Positions 16,615 to 25,671 of a stretch of 52,136 nucleotides of DNA are shown here, in pieces. The stretch is from Verrucomicrobiota bacterium. GTDB lineage: Bacteria; Verrucomicrobiota; Verrucomicrobiia; Opitutales; Opitutaceae. The translations under genes and the position numbers were made by a program. The stretch covers positions 1-52,136 of the forward strand of contig JAEZDN010000150.1 of the NCBI GenBank assembly GCA_023433275.1, written 5' to 3'. The stretch's first letter is position 1, and each line of letters opens with the position of its first letter. The notes beneath the pieces are model-generated. The model saw nothing but the letters and a program-made list of their open reading frames with translations. It was not told the origin of the DNA and made no database searches.

Positions 16615-18942
16615 TCATTCTGCGGCACGGCGGCGAAAGGCGACCCGCTCGATGCCGGGATCGGTCAGGTAGAGGCTGTCGATGTCCGCGAGATGGGAAA
16701 GGCACCAGGGTTTCGAGAAGTTGAACCCGTTCTTGGTCAGGGCGAGGCCCTCGGCGATGAAGACGCACACGTGCACGACGGCTCCGGTGTCGCGGCGGCG
16801 ATAGCAGAGAATATCGCCGAGGCGGCTGGCGGCGGGGAGCAGGTCATAGTGCGAAGCCAGCTCGCTGCCCGCGAGAGCCTCGTCGCCTCCCGTGAAGCCC
16901 GGCGGGACAAGGAAGCGCGGATCGGGCGTGGCGGCGCCGAAATTGAAGGCGGTCCAGAAACAGCTGGGCGTGGGCTCGGGACCGGTGGGGACGTGGTACG
17001 AGTTGAGGAGTTCGCGCTCGATGGGGGAGAGCAGGTGGATGATGTCCAGAAAGCGGAGGTCATCGCCGGCGGCGGCGAACGACTCGAGCAGCCGGGCCGG
17101 ACTCTTGGCCCGGCCCGTGTGCCGCCAGTATTCAGCCAGCGCCGGCACCTCCTCGGGCCGGGGTTTTTCGAGGAGGACGACGACGGCGGGTTCGCGCAGG
17201 GCGGAACGATGGGCGGAGAGCTTTTCGCGCCGCGAGCCGAGCAGATGATAGAGCGCGCCGAAGTCCGACAGCATCACGCGGTCGCCGGCGGGGTACACGA
17301 GGCGAAGGATGGCTTGGCGCACCGACTCGGGCAGCGAGCCGGCGTCGAACCACTCATCGATGGTGAAGCCGGTGGGGAACGGGATGTGTTGCGCGTAATC
17401 GGCGACGGAAAAACCGCCGACCAGGTGAGGAAACACGGCCGAGCGGAATTCGCGCGGCACCGCCAGAACCAAGTCAAGCGGGGGACGCACCGTCAGCTGG
17501 CCGTCCGCGTCGGGTTCCGCGGCGGAAAAAAGAGCGCGGAGGTCGCGCCGAACCTGGTCGGGCATCGGGGTCGAGGCGACGGCGTCCAGCAATTGCGCCC
17601 GCGTGAGACCGGCGAAAGTCCAGACGGGGGTGGGGTCGGGCTCGGGCAGAAGTTCGAGGGTGTTGCCGGCCGGGGCCAGCAGCACGTCGTAATACCACAA
17701 GCGGCCCCAGGGTCCGGGAGGCAGGGGTTTCAGCTGAAGTTGCTTGCGCCAGGCGTCGGGCATGCGACCGGGAATGAACGGCGGCTCATCGGGGTGCGCC
17801 GTCGTGGAGATGGGCCGGTAAACGCGAGGCGTCACGCCGGCGAAACGGGGATTGATCGCGGCGATATCGTCGAGCGGAAGAAACTGCCAGGCACCGTAGA
17901 GCGAGGGTCGTCGCGCCAAGCCGATGCCGTCCGCGATATAAACGGCCGTGTAGGGCCACGCGGTGCGATCGAGATCGCCGAATACGAAAAGGTCGCCGTA
18001 CCGCGGTGGGCCGTCGACGGGCCGGCATTCGCGCGCCAGCCAGTGGCGGAGACCGCCGGCGTCCTCCGGGTCGGCGCCGGGACTCAACGCGAAGAACGCG
18101 GAGGCGAGGAGGCTGCTCTCGACGCCCGGATCGTCGGCGGCCGCGAGGTCGGGCGGGAAAGTGTTGAGCAGGGCGCGGGGCAGGCGGGGCAGGAGATGAG
18201 CGACGTCGAGCCGCGGGGCGTCGGGGATGGCGGCGACGGCGTTCAGCAGGGGTTCGATGGCGCGATAGCGGCCCTGGACCTGCCACCACGCGGCCTGCGC
18301 GGCGGCGTTGAGCGGCTGGCCGGTCCGGCGGCGCAGTTTGAGCAGGGGCGCCTCGGCGCTGAGCGCGACGCGAAAGAAAGCGGCGCGGTCGTCGGCGGAG
18401 GCGAAGGCATCTTCCAGCCGGAAGAGATCGGTGAAGATGAGGCGGTCGCCGTGGCGCCGGGCGGTGGCGCGCACCCGGGTCATGGCCTCCTGCCAGCGCG
18501 GGTCGGCGGTAAGCGGCGCGATTTCGGCGGGACCCAGGGAAAGGGGCCAGCGGGTGGTGACGTTGGCGTGGTGGAAGGAGAGCAGGGTATCCCATGACTC
18601 GCGTTCCTGCGGGGTGAACCGGGCCAGCAGGCTTGCGTCCGGCACGGTGGAACGGGACGGCGTGGAGAAGCGGCGAACGAGTTCCCCGGCGAGGGCGGGT
18701 TCGAAGCGGGCGCGCGCCAGCAGGTCGGGGAGCTGGCGGGCCACCGCTTCCGGCAGGGTCCAGCGCGCGTCGAAAGCCGGCAGCGCCTGCAGTTGCAGAT
18801 CGGACGGCGCGAGTACGAGGGTGGAACGATGGAGGGGCGGCTCCACCGCGGTCACCGTGGCGATGGCTGCCAAGGGCAGGCTCGCCAGGAAACCCGGCGC
18901 CAGTTGTCGGATGCGTCGCAGCGTGATCGCAAAGCGAAACAT
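16615..18942 (-). CDS. Secreted protein with duplicated NlpC/P60-like domain, first copy degenerate
   Basis: 775 residues, signal peptide at the start. The sequence is two related halves. The second half has PSCFWTAFNFG (Cys661), then SRLGDILCYRRRDTGAVVHVCVFIAEG (His724) and KNGFNFSKPW, an order that resembles the Cys...GD...H..I..G pattern of NlpC/P60 cysteine peptidases. The first half shows the same spacing (SSLLASAFFAL, then PRYGDLFVFGDLDRTAWPYTAVYIADG) but has Ser in place of Cys and no His, so it is probably inactive. It sits between eda and kdgK with 40-45 base gaps, so it is likely co-transcribed with them. Peptidoglycan as target is inference only. Confidence 0.65.
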   Translation of the reverse strand: MFRFAITLRRIRQLAPGFLASLPLAAIATVTAVEPPLHRSTLVLAPSDLQLQALPAFDARWTLPEAVARQLPDLLARARFEPALAGELVRRFSTPSRSTVPDASLLARFTPQERESWDTLLSFHHANVTTRWPLSLGPAEIAPLTADPRWQEAMTRVRATARRHGDRLIFTDLFRLEDAFASADDRAAFFRVALSAEAPLLKLRRRTGQPLNAAAQAAWWQVQGRYRAIEPLLNAVAAIPDAPRLDVAHLLPRLPRALLNTFPPDLAAADDPGVESSLLASAFFALSPGADPEDAGGLRHWLARECRPVDGPPRYGDLFVFGDLDRTAWPYTAVYIADGIGLARRPSLYGAWQFLPLDDIAAINPRFAGVTPRVYRPISTTAHPDEPPFIPGRMPDAWRKQLQLKPLPPGPWGRLWYYDVLLAPAGNTLELLPEPDPTPVWTFAGLTRAQLLDAVASTPMPDQVRRDLRALFSAAEPDADGQLTVRPPLDLVLAVPREFRSAVFPHLVGGFSVADYAQHIPFPTGFTIDEWFDAGSLPESVRQAILRLVYPAGDRVMLSDFGALYHLLGSRREKLSAHRSALREPAVVVLLEKPRPEEVPALAEYWRHTGRAKSPARLLESFAAAGDDLRFLDIIHLLSPIERELLNSYHVPTGPEPTPSCFWTAFNFGAATPDPRFLVPPGFTGGDEALAGSELASHYDLLPAASRLGDILCYRRRDTGAVVHVCVFIAEGLALTKNGFNFSKPWCLSHLADIDSLYLTDPGIERVAFRRRAAE

Positions 18943-18987
18943 GGGTGGAGCGCGAGGGACCGCGATCGACGCGGGCGAACCGCGATA

Positions 18988-19623
18988 TCAGGCCTTGGCC
19001 GCGGCCTCGACGAATTGCTTCGCGCGCGCGGTGATGGCGGCCCAATCGCCGGATTTGAGCGCGGCGGGGGCAACGAGGGCGGAGCCGGCGGCGGTGGCGA
19101 AGGCGCCCGCCTTGAGAAAATCGCCGACGGTCTCCGGGGTCACACCGCCGGTCGGGAGAAATTCGAGTTTGGGGAAGGGGGCCTTGAGCGACTTGATATA
19201 GGCGGGACCGAAGAACTCGGCGGGGAAAATCTTGATGACGTCGGCGCCGCATTCGTGGGCGGAATAGGCTTCGGTGGGAGTGAGGGCGCCGGAGAGGACG
19301 GGGATGCCCGCGGCGTTGCAGGCCTTGATGACCTCGGGGCGGAGGGCGGGGGTGACAATGAACTTAGCGCCGGCGGCGATGCCCTTGCGCGCGGTCTCGG
19401 CATCCAGCACGGTGCCGAGGCCCAGCAGCACGTCGGGCAGTTCCTGCGTGACCTTCGCGCACATTTCGAGCGCGCCGGGCGTGGTCATGGTCAGCTCGAT
19501 GGCACCGAGGCCGCCGGCTTGCAGGGCGCGGGCGCAACCCACGAGGTTGTCGGCGTTGTCGGCGCGGATGAGGGCGATGACTTTCTGGGCGCGGAGGCGG
19601 TTGAGCGTTTCGAGCTTGGACAT
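18988..19623 (-). CDS. eda: KDPG aldolase
   Basis: 211 residues, class I aldolase of the Entner-Doudoroff pathway, splitting 2-keto-3-deoxy-6-phosphogluconate to pyruvate and glyceraldehyde 3-phosphate. Visible active-site residues are Arg20 (VIALIRAD), Glu43 (AIELTMTTP) and the Schiff-base Lys131 (VIKIFPAE), with LPTGGV for phosphate binding. ATG 19623 is preferred over an upstream ATG at 19704. First gene of the minus-strand run eda, duplicated protein, kdgK. A TTCA(N4)TGAA dyad upstream (19719-19730) is shared with the IclR/TonB-receptor gap. Confidence 0.93.
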   Translation of the reverse strand: MSKLETLNRLRAQKVIALIRADNADNLVGCARALQAGGLGAIELTMTTPGALEMCAKVTQELPDVLLGLGTVLDAETARKGIAAGAKFIVTPALRPEVIKACNAAGIPVLSGALTPTEAYSAHECGADVIKIFPAEFFGPAYIKSLKAPFPKLEFLPTGGVTPETVGDFLKAGAFATAAGSALVAPAALKSGDWAAITARAKQFVEAAAKA

Positions 19624-19706
19624 GGGGAGAAAGGAGGACGGAGATCGCGGAGGGGTGATTATCGACAGCTTTATGGCGGGAGCGGCAAGCCAAGAGTAAT
19701 CCATAA

Positions 19707-19730
19707 ATGAACTGGCCGTTCATAAGTGAA
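19707..19730. promoter_or_regulatory. Candidate operator between eda and VOC gene
   Basis: ATGAAC-TGGCC-GTTCAT (19707-19723) is a perfect dyad. It overlaps GTTCATAAGTGAA (19718-19730), which matches GTTCATTAGTGAA at 21446-21458 in 12 of 13 bases. A site for the IclR regulator is inference. Confidence 0.4.
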
Positions 19731-19765
19731 TGCCCCAGATTGGCGCAGCACCCCCCGGACCCCTC

Positions 19766-20188
19766 ATGATTTTCGAACATGTCGCCTTGAACGTACCCGA
19801 CGCGCGCGCGGCAGCGGCGTGGTACGTGGCGCATCTCGGCCTGGAGGTGTTGCGGGCGCGGGCGGAGCCGCCGTTCACGCAGTTTCTCGCGGACGAGACG
19901 GGGCGGGTTTTCCTGGAGCTCTACACCAATCCCGCGGATGCGGTGCCGGATTATGGGGCGCAGCACCCGTTGCGGCTGCACGTGGCGTTTGCGGTGGAGG
20001 ACGCCGCGTCTGAGCGGCTCCGGCTGGAGGCTGCGGGGGCGACGCTGGCCAAGGAGGAGCCGCAGGCGGATGGCTCGCTGCTCATCATGATGCGCGACCC
20101 GTGGGGTGTGCCAGTGCAGCTTTGCCAGCGGCGGCAGCCGTTTTGGGAACTGGGCACCGAGTTGGAGCCGGACGGCGGTCCGGCCTGA
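19766..20188 (+). CDS. VOC-superfamily (glyoxalase-like) protein
   Basis: 140 residues, single vicinal-oxygen-chelate fold: FEHVALNVPDARAAAAWYVAHLG at the start, VFLELY, HVAFAVEDAASERLRLEAAGA and a closing MMRDPWGVPVQLCQR. Candidate metal ligands are His4 or 5, Glu in FLELY, and His in LRLHVAF. The substrate is unknown. It lies divergent from eda over a short region with candidate operators, so co-regulation with uronate use is possible. An upstream ATG at 19730 would add 12 residues without similarity. Confidence 0.75.
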   Translation: MIFEHVALNVPDARAAAAWYVAHLGLEVLRARAEPPFTQFLADETGRVFLELYTNPADAVPDYGAQHPLRLHVAFAVEDAASERLRLEAAGATLAKEEPQADGSLLIMMRDPWGVPVQLCQRRQPFWELGTELEPDGGPA

Positions 20189-20547
20189 AAATGGGATCCT
20201 GTTACCGGAAGAGGCGCGTCGGGCGCCCTGCCGACCCCACGTCGGTTTAGGGTCGAAAAGGGGGACCGGCTGGAGCGCGGGCGGCCTCGCCCGCGAAAGC
20301 CACGGCCCGGTTTGGCGGAGGATTCGCGGAAAGAGAATTGGCGCACAGGGGCACAGCGACAAAGAGGTCGGAAGGGGCAGAGATCTGGAACCTGACGTGA
20401 ACGAGGGGTTGGAGGGCCCGCGTCCACCGATATGCCGGCAAACACGCCGCACATTATCCGGTTCGTCAGGGAGTGAGCCGTTGTCGAGTCCCTGCCTTTC
20501 GCGATATCAGGATCGCGCAGGCGCGAACCCGCCGGGTGAGCGGCGGA
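20189..20547. other. 359-base gap between VOC gene and IclR regulator
   Basis: No gene seen. A strong hairpin CGCGGGCG-GCCT-CGCCCGCG lies at 20276-20295, preceded by CTGGAGCG as in the TGGAGC-type repeats. It may end transcripts from either side, but no T-run follows. Confidence 0.5.
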
Positions 20548-21351
20548 TCAGCGGCCCGGTTGATAGCCCATGAGGCGGGAGAGCTCGGCGGCGCAGTCGG
20601 TGACGATGGCGCCGATTTCCGGGATGCGTTCGGGAGTGAAGCGGACGGTGGCGGCGGTGATGCCGATGGCGGCGACGACCTGGCCGTGGGACGAATAGAC
20701 CGGGGCGGCGAGGCAGCGGACGCCCAAGTTGAATTCCTCGTCGTCGAGGCTGTAGCCGCGCTTGCGCGTGACGGCCGCCTCGCGCTTGACCTCGGCGAGG
20801 GTGTCATTGGTGCGCGGCGTGCGCTTGGTGAGGCGGCCCTTGCCGAAAAGTTCCTCGAGGCGGTGGTAGTGCAGGAAGGCGATGAACGTCTTGCCGGTGG
20901 ACGAACAGTGCAGCTCGGTGAGGGAACCGGGACGGGAGGCGGCGCGGAGCGGATGCGGGCTGTCCTGGACGGCGACGATGAGCGAGTGGTCGTCGCACGG
21001 GACCGCGAGGTGGGACGTCTCATCCGTGCGCGCCGTGAGTTGTTGCAGGATCGGGAGCGCGGCGGAGCGGATCTCGGTGCCGGCGAGGGACGCGTTGCCC
21101 AAGTGGATGAGCACGGGGCCGAGTTCGAAGCGGCCATCGACCTTGCGGGCGTAGCCCTCGAGCTGGAGGGTGGCCATGATGCGCAGCGTAGTGGTGACGG
21201 GAATCTTGAGCGTCCGCGCGATTTCCGCGGCCTTGAGCCCGTCGCGGTGCTGGGCGAGGAGCTTCATGATCCAGCAGGCGTTGCGGAGATTGGGGATGAC
21301 GTAGCGCTCGAGGGCGGCCACTTCTTCGGCGGGGGAGGGCGGGCGTTTCAT
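20548..21351 (-). CDS. IclR-family transcriptional regulator (KdgR-like)
   Basis: 267 residues. The N-terminal winged helix-turn-helix (residues about 20-85) contains GLKAAEIARTLKIPVTTTLRIMATLQLEGY. The C-terminal IclR effector domain contains LHCSSTGKTFIAFL and DDEEFNLGVRCLAAPVYSSHGQVVAAIGI. It is divergent from the TonB receptor that begins the pectin locus and lies next to the eda-kdgK unit, so a role as uronate or KDG-responsive repressor like KdgR is likely, though the ligand cannot be read from sequence. Confidence 0.85.
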   Translation of the reverse strand: MKRPPSPAEEVAALERYVIPNLRNACWIMKLLAQHRDGLKAAEIARTLKIPVTTTLRIMATLQLEGYARKVDGRFELGPVLIHLGNASLAGTEIRSAALPILQQLTARTDETSHLAVPCDDHSLIVAVQDSPHPLRAASRPGSLTELHCSSTGKTFIAFLHYHRLEELFGKGRLTKRTPRTNDTLAEVKREAAVTRKRGYSLDDEEFNLGVRCLAAPVYSSHGQVVAAIGITAATVRFTPERIPEIGAIVTDCAAELSRLMGYQPGR

Positions 21352-21433
21352 TCAGGGGGGGGCAGGGGGCGGGCGGTCTTAAAATTACTGTCCGATGAAT
21401 TTTTTGGTTGCCGGGGGAATAATGCAGTTCAAC

Positions 21434-21458
21434 CTTGAATATCAAGTTCATTAGTGAA
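21434..21458. promoter_or_regulatory. Candidate operators in the IclR/TonB-receptor divergent gap
   Basis: CTTGA-ATA-TCAAG (21434-21446) is a perfect dyad and GTTCATTAGTGAA (21446-21458) contains TTCA(N4)TGAA, repeated almost exactly before eda. The gap 21352-21521 is otherwise A+T richer than its surroundings, as expected of a promoter region. Confidence 0.45.
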
Positions 21459-21521
21459 AATTCGCTCACCCCACTTCACGGGCGGATTTCGCTGATTCTA
21501 ACACCCCAACCCTGATTCCCT

Positions 21522-24500
21522 ATGGAAGCTACCCTGACCTTGTGGCAGCGCTTTGCGCGCTTTAGCCACTGCGGCGGTCACAAGACCGCCCGTTATCTCG
21601 GAACGGCGCTGCTCGCGCTGTTCCTCGCTGGCGGCGCCTTTGCCCAAAGCACTGGCACGATCACCGGCCGCGTCTTGAACGTCGGCAACAACCGTTACCT
21701 GAACAATGTGAAGGTAAGCGTCGAAGGCACGAACATCGAGACGTACACCAATGAGTACGGCGATTTTCGCCTGACCAACGTGCCCGCCGGCGAGCAGCGC
21801 ATCAAGGCGGTCTACACCGGTCTCGATGAGGAAGTCGCCGTCGTCTCGGTTTCGGGCGGCTCGACCGTCGTCCAGAACTTCGAACTGACCAGCCGCGCGC
21901 GTTATGGCGAGGACAAGACCCTCGTCCTCGACACTTTCGTCGTCGAGAGCCAGCGCGAATACGAGGGCGATGCCCTCGCCACGAACGAGCAGCGCAACGC
22001 GCCGAACGTCAAGGTGGTCATGTCGTCCGACTCCTTCGGCACCATCAACGAGGGTAATCCCGGCGAATTCCTGAAGTATCTTCCCGGCATCACCGTCGAC
22101 TACGTCGCCGCCGACGTGCGCACGGTTTCGGTGCGCGGTTTCGCGGCCCAGTTCACCAACGTGTATTGGGATGGCTTCCGCATGACGAGCTCGGCTTCCG
22201 GTTCCTCGAACCGCATCTTCGAGTTCGAGCAGGTCTCGATCAACAACACCTCCCGCACGGAGGTCTCGAAGGTCCCGACCCCGGACATGCCGTCCGACTC
22301 GCTCGGTGGCACGGTGAACTTCGTCTCGAAGAACGCCTTCGAGCGCAAGGGCGCCCAGCTCAACTATCGCTTCTACATGAACGCGAACAGCGAGAACATC
22401 GATTTCAAGAAGACGCCCGGTCCGGACAGCGACCGGAACTTCAAGATCCTGCCGAACTTCGACTTCGACTACACGCTGCCGCTGAGCGACACCTTCGGCA
22501 TCGTCATCACCGGCCTCTCCTCGAACCAGTTCGTCGAGCAGCATCGCTGGCAGCCGACCTGGAACCACGCCCAGGCGGGAGCGAACCCCTCGAACCCGTA
22601 CCTGCAGCAGTTCCAAATCCAGGATGGTCCGAAGACCACCAACCGCGCCTCCCTCGGCATCAAGGCGGACTGGAAGGTCACGGATACGCAGGTGCTGTCG
22701 GTCGCGGTCCAGAACAACTACTACAAGACCTACTTCGGCAATCGTAACCTGAACTTCAACATGGGCACGAATGCCGTCTCGACTCCCGCCGGCGGCAACC
22801 CGCTGCTCTGGGGTTCGAACTTCGCGACCTCGGCCGCCGGCCGCGGCTCCGTCACCACCGGCAGCTCGCACCGCGACAAGCTCGGCAACACGCTTGCCGC
22901 CAAGCTCACGCACACGTGGAAGAGCGGCGACTGGACCGCCAACAATGGCGTGTTCTTCGCCAAGTCCCGCACGTGGTACCGCGCCCTGGCCCGCGGCCAT
23001 TTCTCGAACGTCGGCACGACGGTCCAGGGTGTCCGCACGGTGAGCTACTGGGGCAACACCGAGCCGGGCGAGATCGTCTGGGTCGCCCGCGATGCCGCCG
23101 GCAACGAAATCGACGTCCAGAACCTCGCCAACCACCGCATCGGCACCCTGCGTGACGATCCGATCGACGGCGAAGCCATCATGAAGCAGGTCCGCGGCGA
23201 CCTCGAGCGCCAGCTGGACACCAGCTTCCCCATGAGCGTGAAGATCGGTTACGACTTCCGCGAGGAGACCCGCGACAACCGCCGCTACACGAACGATTAT
23301 TCCTTCATCGGACCGGACGGCGTGGCCAACACGGCTGATGACAGCGCCGCCCCGTACCTCGACACGGTGTACTCGGGCCAGGATGCCCACTTCGGCTATG
23401 GTCCGGCCAACTGGATCAACGCCTGGGCCCTGGCGGACGCGTTCCGCACCAACCCGGGCTGGTTCCGCCTCGGCACCGGCACGAACCAGACCGGCGTGCA
23501 GGCGGAAACCGCCCGCATCAACGGTTCCGAGCGCATCACGGAGCGCGTGAGCGCGGGCTTCCTGCAGCTGGAAGGCCAGTTGTTCGACAACAAGCTCGGG
23601 TTCGTCACGGGCGTGCGTTACGAAAAGACCAACGACAAGGGCGCGGGCGTGCTCGTGAACCCGGACAACGTCTGGCAGCGCAACGCCGACGGCACCTATG
23701 TCGATGGCAACACCACCACCGCGGGCATCCAGCGCGTCCGCCGCACCGACGCCGGCACCGTGGGCTCCCTCGAGGAACTCGCGCTCATTCGCCAGGAACG
23801 CGCCTACAAGGCGGATCGCAGCTACGACGGTTTCTATCCGAGCATCCACCTCACCTACAACCTGACGGACGATCTCCTGGTGCGCTTCGCGTATGCCAAG
23901 ACCTTCGGCCGCCCGGACTACGCGCAGATCATCCCGCTCACGGACATCAACGAGGACGACACGGACCCGATCAACAACCCGGGCTCGATCAGCATCCGCA
24001 ACACGGCCCTCAAGCCCTGGACCGCGGACAACTACGACCTCTCGCTCGAGTACTACTTCAAGGAGGGCGGCCTGGTTTCCGCCGGCGCCTTCGTGAAGAA
24101 CCTCGAGGATTTCTGGGGCACCCGCGCCGGCACGGTTGACGCCGCGCTCGCCAACGAGCTGGGCATCGAGTCCCGCTTCATCGGCTGGGCCGTGTCGACC
24201 ACGATCAACACCGGCGACGCCAAGATCGAAGGTGTGGAAGTCAACTTCATCCGCCCGCTGACCTTCCTGCCGGGCTGGGGCAAGTACTTCACGATCAAGG
24301 CCAATGGCACGCAGCTGCGCCTGTCGGGCCCGCAAGCCACGGATTTCCGCGGCTTCATCGAGGAGACCGGCAACTTCAACATCGGCTTCAACAAGAAGCC
24401 GTTCTCCGCGAACCTCACGTTCAACTATCGTGGACGCCAGAAGAACGCCCCGCAGACGGGCGGCCAGTATGGCGCGACCACGGGCTTCTATGAGTACTAC

Positions 24501-24698
24501 CAGCCCCGCACGTTCGTGGACGTGAGCGGCGAGGTGAAGCTCACGAAGAACATGAGCCTGTTCGCCGGCGTGCGAAACCTGTTCAACAAGAAACAGGTTC
24601 TCCAGCGCTACAACGACGTCACGCCGGACTACGCCAAGGGATTCCGCTATGAGGAATTCGGCGTCGCCATGAGCGTTGGTATCAAGGGCACGTTCTAA
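21522..24698 (+). CDS. TonB-dependent outer-membrane receptor
   Basis: 1058 residues. A signal peptide ends near residue 42 (GGAFAQ). A carboxypeptidase-regulatory-like domain follows at about 46-122 (TGTITGRVLNVGNN..., EYGDFRLTNVPAGE). A TonB-box-like DTFVVES lies at 137-143. The plug domain spans about 155-270 (LKYLPGITVDYVAADVRTVSVRGF). The rest is a 22-strand-type barrel ending in Phe (VGIKGTF). It probably imports pectin oligosaccharides across the outer membrane using TonB energy. First gene of the plus-strand locus and followed by a strong terminator, so downstream genes may depend on partial read-through or on their own promoter. Confidence 0.93.
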   Translation: MEATLTLWQRFARFSHCGGHKTARYLGTALLALFLAGGAFAQSTGTITGRVLNVGNNRYLNNVKVSVEGTNIETYTNEYGDFRLTNVPAGEQRIKAVYTGLDEEVAVVSVSGGSTVVQNFELTSRARYGEDKTLVLDTFVVESQREYEGDALATNEQRNAPNVKVVMSSDSFGTINEGNPGEFLKYLPGITVDYVAADVRTVSVRGFAAQFTNVYWDGFRMTSSASGSSNRIFEFEQVSINNTSRTEVSKVPTPDMPSDSLGGTVNFVSKNAFERKGAQLNYRFYMNANSENIDFKKTPGPDSDRNFKILPNFDFDYTLPLSDTFGIVITGLSSNQFVEQHRWQPTWNHAQAGANPSNPYLQQFQIQDGPKTTNRASLGIKADWKVTDTQVLSVAVQNNYYKTYFGNRNLNFNMGTNAVSTPAGGNPLLWGSNFATSAAGRGSVTTGSSHRDKLGNTLAAKLTHTWKSGDWTANNGVFFAKSRTWYRALARGHFSNVGTTVQGVRTVSYWGNTEPGEIVWVARDAAGNEIDVQNLANHRIGTLRDDPIDGEAIMKQVRGDLERQLDTSFPMSVKIGYDFREETRDNRRYTNDYSFIGPDGVANTADDSAAPYLDTVYSGQDAHFGYGPANWINAWALADAFRTNPGWFRLGTGTNQTGVQAETARINGSERITERVSAGFLQLEGQLFDNKLGFVTGVRYEKTNDKGAGVLVNPDNVWQRNADGTYVDGNTTTAGIQRVRRTDAGTVGSLEELALIRQERAYKADRSYDGFYPSIHLTYNLTDDLLVRFAYAKTFGRPDYAQIIPLTDINEDDTDPINNPGSISIRNTALKPWTADNYDLSLEYYFKEGGLVSAGAFVKNLEDFWGTRAGTVDAALANELGIESRFIGWAVSTTINTGDAKIEGVEVNFIRPLTFLPGWGKYFTIKANGTQLRLSGPQATDFRGFIEETGNFNIGFNKKPFSANLTFNYRGRQKNAPQTGGQYGATTGFYEYYQPRTFVDVSGEVKLTKNMSLFAGVRNLFNKKQVLQRYNDVTPDYAKGFRYEEFGVAMSVGIKGTF

Positions 24699-24721
24699 GC
24701 CCGCGATACCGTTCCATCCCA

Positions 24722-24755
24722 CTGCCCGGGGGCCCGCGCCCCCGGGCAGCTTTTT
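24722..24755 (+). terminator. Rho-independent terminator after the TonB receptor
   Basis: A perfect 12-base stem CTGCCCGGGGGC / GCCCCCGGGCAG with loop CCGC is followed by C and five T. It lies 24 bases after the receptor stop codon and 62 bases before kduI. Confidence 0.88.
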
Positions 24756-24817
24756 CGGAAAAGATACGAATCCCCCGGCCCGGGGCGGAAAACCTGCTTC
24801 AGGGTCGGGCACCTTTC

Positions 24818-25657
24818 ATGAAGATTCAGCACAATCCCCTCGTGCGGTTGACCGCCACCATGTCTCCGGCCGAATTGCGGCGGTGCTTTGTCCTGGAGGG
24901 CCTGTTCAAGGAGAACCAGGTGGTGCTGAACTATTGGGAAACCGACCGCACGGTGGTCGGCGGCGCGACGCCCGCGGGGCGCACGCTCGCCCTGCACGTG
25001 CCCGCCGAGCTGCGGGCCAGACATTTCAACGAACGCCGCGAGCTCGGCATCATCAACCTCGGGGGCGCCGGCCGCGTCACGGTGGATGGCCAGCGCTACG
25101 CGATGGAACACCTCGATTCCCTCTACGTGGGCCGCGGCGCGAAACGCGTGAGCTTCGCCTCCCGCTCCGCGCGGGATCCCGCCCGCTTTTATCTCCTGAG
25201 CTATCCGGCGCACGTCGGTTATCCCACGCGGCAGATCAAGCGCACCGAGCTGGAGCCGCGCATCCTCGGCTCCGACGACCAGGAGAATCTTCGCATTCTC
25301 CACCAGGTCATTCATCCGGGTCGCTTCCCCACCTGTCAGCTCGTCATGGGCTTCACGCTCGTGCAGCCCGGCAGCAAGTGGAACACCATGCCCCCGCACA
25401 CGCATCTGCGCCGCTCGGAGGTCTACTGCTACTTCGGGTTTCCGCCCGGCGGAGACGTGAAACATTTCCTCGGCCACCCGCCGCGCATCCGGACCGTGCG
25501 CCTGCGCGAGGGCCATGCCGTGCTGTCCCCCGCATGGTCCGTGCACAGCGGCGAGGGCTCGACGCACTACGGTTTCGTCTGGGGCATGGGCGGCGAGAAC
25601 CAGGATTACGCCGACATGGATCCGGTCGATCCCAAGGTCATCCATCGCGCACGCTGA
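24818..25657 (+). CDS. kduI: 5-dehydro-4-deoxy-D-glucuronate isomerase
   Basis: 279 residues, full family length. It isomerises 4-deoxy-L-threo-5-hexosulose uronate, formed from unsaturated galacturonate, to 3-deoxy-D-glycero-2,5-hexodiulosonate in the cytoplasm. The zinc ligands are visible as His194, His196, Glu201 (PPHTHLRRSEVYCYF) and His243 (SVHSGEG), with the spacing known from the E. coli enzyme. Followed after 14 bases by kduD, the next enzyme of the pathway. Confidence 0.96.
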   Translation: MKIQHNPLVRLTATMSPAELRRCFVLEGLFKENQVVLNYWETDRTVVGGATPAGRTLALHVPAELRARHFNERRELGIINLGGAGRVTVDGQRYAMEHLDSLYVGRGAKRVSFASRSARDPARFYLLSYPAHVGYPTRQIKRTELEPRILGSDDQENLRILHQVIHPGRFPTCQLVMGFTLVQPGSKWNTMPPHTHLRRSEVYCYFGFPPGGDVKHFLGHPPRIRTVRLREGHAVLSPAWSVHSGEGSTHYGFVWGMGGENQDYADMDPVDPKVIHRAR

Positions 25658-25671
25658 TTCGTCCGCATTCG

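Noticed and set aside
20276..20295. Strong hairpin as a rho-independent terminator
   Set aside because: No T-run follows on either strand. It fits better as half of a TGGAGC-type repeat.
21498..24812. Very long open frame on the minus strand opposite the TonB receptor
   Set aside because: Its protein is Val/Ala/Arg/Gly-rich without any domain. It is the mirror of a high-G+C gene with a strong plus-strand family match.
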